Source of the DNA: Rhizobium sp. 18055
Lineage (GTDB): Bacteria; Pseudomonadota; Alphaproteobacteria; Rhizobiales; Rhizobiaceae
DNA length: 64,000 nucleotides
Assembly (NCBI RefSeq): GCF_902706285.1
Contig: NZ_CACSKD010000009.1
Location: 1 to 64,000, forward strand
Reading direction: 5' to 3'
Notes under the pieces: model-generated
Seen by the model: the letters and a program-made list of their open reading frames with translations, nothing else
Database searches by the model: none
What the model was told of the DNA's origin: nothing
Position numbers and translations under genes: made by a program
In this document: piece by piece, positions 60,730-64,000 of the stretch
How positions within the stretch are numbered: the first letter of the stretch is position 1
Layout: each line of letters opens with the position of its first letter

Positions 60730-61923
60730 ATGTCGTCCAGTCAAAACGCCAATGTCGCTCGTATAGTCAGCACGCCTGCTGACGGTGCAGCTCAGGCCCA
60801 GGAAGCAGCAGTCACCACAGCGGAAGCTCCGCGCGCTCCCCAGACGTCGGCCGACGTGAAGGTTGCTCCGGATGAGAAGAAGAAAAAGCGCAGCCTCGTT
60901 CTACCGATCCTCGGGGTCGTGGTGCTGGCCGGGGTCGGCTGGTACGGCGCCGAATGGCTGATGACGGGCCGCTTCATGGTCTCGACGGACGACGCTTACA
61001 TCGAAGGTGATATCGCGACGATCTCGCCGAAGGTCACCGGCTACGTCGCCAAGGTCAACGCCAGCGCCAACCAGCAGGTCAAGGCCGGCGACGTTCTGGC
61101 GACGCTCGATGATGGTGACTACAAGCTGGCGCTTGCCCAGGCGCAGGCCTCGCTCGATACCGAAAAGCTGTCGCTGCAGCGCATCGATGCGCAGATTGCC
61201 GGTGGTGAAGCCAGCCTCGATCAGGCGAAGGCGCAGAAGGTTGCTCTCGAGGCGACCGTTCGCGGCGCGCAGATCACCCAGACCCGCGCCAGCGATCTGC
61301 AGGCGAAGTCTGTCGGCACGACCGCGTCGCTGGACACGGCCAATATCTCGCTCGACCAAGCCCGCGCCAACCTCGTCGGTGGTGACGCTGCCATTGCTTC
61401 GGCAGAGGCAAACGTTACCCTGCTGCACGCCCAGCGCCGCGAGGCCGAAGGCACGATCCGCCAGCTCGAGCTGGCCCGCGACAAGGCTGCCCGCGATCTG
61501 TCCTTCACCATTTTGAAGGCGCCTTATGACGGCATCGTCGGCAATCGTTCGGTACAGGAAGGCGATCTGGTTTCGCCCGGTCAGCGCCTGATGGCACTGG
61601 TGCCGGTGCGCGAACTCTATATCGATGCGAATTTCAAGGAGACGCAGATCCAGCATCTGGTTCCGGGCTCCAAGGTCAACGTCCATGTCGATGCCTATGA
61701 CGATCATCCGATCGTCGGCACCGTCGCGTCGATCGCGCCGGCATCCGGCTCGGTGTTCTCGCTGCTGCCGCCGGAAAATGCGACGGGCAATTTCACCAAG
61801 ATCATCCAGCGCGTGCCGGTGCGTATCGCCCTGCCGCAGGATGCGCTTGACAGCGGTCGTCTGCGCGCCGGCCTCAGCGTCGTCGTCGATGTCGACACGC
61901 GTACGGCACCTGACGCCAAGTAA
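60730..61923 (+). CDS. emrA: HlyD/EmrA-type membrane fusion protein
   Basis: A 397-residue adaptor with a cytoplasmic Ala/Glu-rich N terminus, one inner-membrane helix (about 56-78), then biotinyl-lipoyl half GDIATISPKVTGYVAKV, a long coiled-coil hairpin (about 125-245) and the second half with a beta barrel. Unlike the RND adaptor at 11737 it is a signal-anchor protein, the EmrA type that partners MFS pumps. It connects the pump to an outer-membrane channel, not encoded here. Confidence 0.92.
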   Translation: MSSSQNANVARIVSTPADGAAQAQEAAVTTAEAPRAPQTSADVKVAPDEKKKKRSLVLPILGVVVLAGVGWYGAEWLMTGRFMVSTDDAYIEGDIATISPKVTGYVAKVNASANQQVKAGDVLATLDDGDYKLALAQAQASLDTEKLSLQRIDAQIAGGEASLDQAKAQKVALEATVRGAQITQTRASDLQAKSVGTTASLDTANISLDQARANLVGGDAAIASAEANVTLLHAQRREAEGTIRQLELARDKAARDLSFTILKAPYDGIVGNRSVQEGDLVSPGQRLMALVPVRELYIDANFKETQIQHLVPGSKVNVHVDAYDDHPIVGTVASIAPASGSVFSLLPPENATGNFTKIIQRVPVRIALPQDALDSGRLRAGLSVVVDVDTRTAPDAK

Positions 61924-61945
61924 TATCGTCTGACGAGGTAGGCTG

Positions 61946-63538
61946 ATGGCCGCGAGCGCAACAATGGGAACCGTTCCCGCCACTCCGGCTGCCACGGATC
62001 AGATGGATCCACGCAAGCTCATCGCGTTCTTCGCGATGGTCGTCGGCATGTTCATGTCCATCCTCGACATTCAGATCGTGTCGGCGTCGCTTGCTGAAAT
62101 CCAGGCCGGCCTCAGCGCCGGCACGGATGAAATCGGCTGGGTGCAGACCTCGTATCTGATCGCCGAAGTCATCATGATCCCGCTGTCGGGCACGCTGGCG
62201 CGCATCATCTCGACACGCTACCTGTTTGCCCTGTCCGCTGCCGGGTTCACCGCGGCCAGCGCGCTTTGCGCGACGGCAACGAACATCGACCAGATGATCG
62301 TCTACCGCGCCATCCAGGGCTTTATCGGCGGCGGCATGATCCCGTCGGTGTTTGCGGCGGCCTTCACCATTTTCCCCGCCTCCAAGCGCAGCATCGTTTC
62401 GCCGATCATCGGCCTGATCGCGACGCTGGCGCCGACCATCGGGCCGACCGTCGGCGGCTATCTCAGCCATGCCTTTTCCTGGCACTGGCTGTTTCTGGTC
62501 AACATCATTCCCGGCATCATCGTGACGATCGTCACGTGGAAATTCATCGATTTCGACAAGCCTGAATTCTCGCTGTTCAAGAAGTTCGACTGGTGGGGAC
62601 TGGTGTCGATGGGCGTGTTCCTCGGCGGGCTGGAATATGTGCTCGAAGAGGGCAATTCCAACGACTGGTTCAACGACAGAAATATCCTTCTCGGTGCCGT
62701 CGCCTCGACGATCGGCTGCGTGATTTTCTTCTACCGCGCCTTCAAAGTGGATTTTCCGGTCGTAGATCTCCGGGCCTTCAGCAATAGAAACTTTGCCGTC
62801 GGTTCGCTGTTTTCCTTCGTCATGGGTATCGGCCTATACGGGCTGACCTACATCTATCCGCTCTATCTCGGGCGCCTTCGCGGCTACGATTCGCTGATGA
62901 TCGGCCAGACCATGTTCGTCTCCGGTCTCGCAATGTTTGTGACTGCGCCGATCGCCGGCAGGCTGTCGACGAAGATGGATCTGCGGATGATGATGGTGCT
63001 CGGCTTCGCCAGCTTTGCCGCCGGTACCTACATCATGACCGGTGTGACGGCGGACTGGGACTTCTACGAGCTGTTCATTCCGCAGATCCTGCGCGGCTTC
63101 GGGCTGATGATGTGCATGGTGCCGATCAACAACATCGCACTCGGCACGATGCCTCCGGCACGCATGCGTGGTGCGTCGGGCCTGTTCAACCTGACGCGCA
63201 ATCTCGGTGGCGCCGTCGGTCTGGCCGTCATCAATACGGTGCTGACCAATCGCCAGGACGTGCATTACCAGCGAATCCGCGAGGGTCTCGACTGGGGCAA
63301 TCCGATCGCGCTCGACCAGATCAAGTCGATGACGTCGAATTACGATGCCTATGGCATGGATGGCGCAGCCGTTGCGATCAAGCAGATGGTCGCGATGGTC
63401 ACCAAGCAGGCGATGGTGATGTCGTTCAGCGATATCTTCGTGATCCTGACGGTGCTGTTCGTGGCGATGATCTTCGGGATCGTGCTGATCGACAAGCCGG
63501 CGCCGCAAGGCGGCGGCGGGGGTGGCGGCGGCCACTGA
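61946..63538 (+). CDS. emrB: DHA2 family MFS drug exporter (EmrB type)
   Basis: A 530-residue permease with fourteen predicted helices, the DHA2 arrangement. MSILDIQIVSASLAEIQ in helix 1, the GWVQTSYLIAEVIMIPLSG segment of helix 2 and GPTVGGYLS (motif C) in helix 5 are diagnostic. The tail ends in a run of seven Gly (GGGGGGGH). GAGGTAGGCTG precedes the ATG, 22 bases after emrA. With emrA it would export hydrophobic toxic compounds by proton antiport. Confidence 0.94.
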   Translation: MAASATMGTVPATPAATDQMDPRKLIAFFAMVVGMFMSILDIQIVSASLAEIQAGLSAGTDEIGWVQTSYLIAEVIMIPLSGTLARIISTRYLFALSAAGFTAASALCATATNIDQMIVYRAIQGFIGGGMIPSVFAAAFTIFPASKRSIVSPIIGLIATLAPTIGPTVGGYLSHAFSWHWLFLVNIIPGIIVTIVTWKFIDFDKPEFSLFKKFDWWGLVSMGVFLGGLEYVLEEGNSNDWFNDRNILLGAVASTIGCVIFFYRAFKVDFPVVDLRAFSNRNFAVGSLFSFVMGIGLYGLTYIYPLYLGRLRGYDSLMIGQTMFVSGLAMFVTAPIAGRLSTKMDLRMMMVLGFASFAAGTYIMTGVTADWDFYELFIPQILRGFGLMMCMVPINNIALGTMPPARMRGASGLFNLTRNLGGAVGLAVINTVLTNRQDVHYQRIREGLDWGNPIALDQIKSMTSNYDAYGMDGAAVAIKQMVAMVTKQAMVMSFSDIFVILTVLFVAMIFGIVLIDKPAPQGGGGGGGGH

Positions 63539-63563
63539 TCCCTCTTGCAATCGAATAATAATA

Positions 63564-63596
63564 GCGCCGGCCTGGGAAACCAAAGCCGGCGTTTTT
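63564..63596 (+). terminator. Terminator after emrB
   Basis: Stem CGCCGGC / GCCGGCG with a 13-base loop followed by TTTTT, 26 bases after the emrB stop. Confidence 0.85.
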
Positions 63597-63635
63597 GCGT
63601 ATAGTCCTCGATATCATCGGGATCGACGCCGCTTC

Positions 63636-64000
63636 ATGTTCAAAGCATCCGCCAAACTGCTCGCCTTACTGTCCGTCGTCTTTTCCATCGCCGTCAGCCA
63701 GGTGCTCGCGGTCGATCCGTCCGCAGAGGAGGAGCGGATCGATATCGGCGGCTACAAGATGAACAGCCTCTATCTCCCGGCGCGCAAGGCCGAATTGCCG
63801 CCGATCGTTTTCATTCATGGCGCCAGCGCCAATCTCCACGATCCGGTGTTCTCCTTCCGCGAGAAGCTGGAGGGTCGTGCCGACCTGCTGTTCGTCGATC
63901 GCCCCGGCCATGGCCGGTCGGATCGTGGCGGAGCCGAGAATGCCTATCCGGACGGGCAGGCGGATGCGATCGCGGCGCTGATGAAGAAACGCGGCATCAC
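63636..64000 (+). CDS. Alpha/beta hydrolase, 3' end outside the window
   Basis: The first 121 codons of an exported or membrane-anchored hydrolase. Residues 1-25 form a signal peptide (LLALLSVVFSIAVSQVLA). The fold begins with IVFIHGASANLHDP (oxyanion HGA) and VDRPGHGRSDRGG, both typical of the alpha/beta hydrolase core; the nucleophile elbow lies beyond the window edge. It follows the emrB terminator and is therefore probably a separate unit. Substrate unknown. Confidence 0.82.
   Translation, partial: MFKASAKLLALLSVVFSIAVSQVLAVDPSAEEERIDIGGYKMNSLYLPARKAELPPIVFIHGASANLHDPVFSFREKLEGRADLLFVDRPGHGRSDRGGAENAYPDGQADAIAALMKKRGI

Overview
The window looks like chromosomal DNA of an alphaproteobacterium of the Rhizobiaceae (Rhizobium/Agrobacterium-like). 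The grounds are the rhizobial-type 3' end of a 5S rRNA followed by an initiator tRNA at the left edge, the high G+C content, the smo/mtl-type polyol operon, a ydcSTUV-patD type polyamine cluster, and several families of palindromic intergenic repeats like the mosaic elements described in rhizobia. The species is inference. About 58 protein genes are recognisable and densely packed. No phage, transposase, CRISPR array, conjugation or defence genes were seen.

Layout. 1-430: end of an rRNA operon (5S tail, hairpin-rich spacer, tRNA-fMet, terminator). 480-3273: alpha/beta hydrolase, then an orphan glycine-betaine-type binding protein overlapping an L,D-transpeptidase, then a small lipoprotein. 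3583-6890 (minus): GH2 glycosidase and SMP-30-type lactonase. 7155-10972: class III nucleotide cyclase, SDR, a stretch of broken coding fragments, OsmC protein and a 4-TM protein. 11019-16050: TetR regulator with a perfect 12-bp inverted repeat, RND adaptor and RND pump. 16309-19299 (minus): ROK sugar kinase and a two-component system.

19548-28779 is the main catabolic block: SorC regulator, binding protein, two permeases and ATPase (smoEFGK-like), mannitol-dehydrogenase-family enzyme, HAD phosphatase, and an FGGY kinase with a D-ribulokinase-type motif; an RpiR regulator faces it. 29906-35298: CysZ-like protein, endonuclease III, DUF2244 protein, AraC-MGMT fusion, PH-like membrane protein, polyphosphate kinase 2, DoxX protein. 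35365-37728: SorC regulator divergent from transaldolase. 38058-39816: divergent L-fuconolactonase-like hydrolase and BDH2-like dehydrogenase. 39882-42233: DUF1345 and DUF1328 membrane proteins, ArsR regulator with an SRPBCC gene broken by an in-frame TAA, GFA protein. 42320-48959 (minus): gamma-aminobutyraldehyde dehydrogenase, complete polyamine ABC transporter and LysR regulator, which together would import putrescine and oxidise its product to GABA.

49139-64000: an anchored hypothetical protein, lysS, gltX, an SLC13 permease, small hypotheticals (one of 39 codons), a frameshifted MFS gene, a DUF4239 protein, glutathione peroxidase, TerC protein, a TetR regulator divergent from an EmrAB-type pump with two inverted repeats flanking a promoter-like sequence, and a truncated hydrolase at the right edge. 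The items most worth a second look are the kinase choice in the polyol operon, the decayed genes (9190-9730, 41313-41792, 56047-57272), the operator architectures, and the dispersed intergenic repeats.
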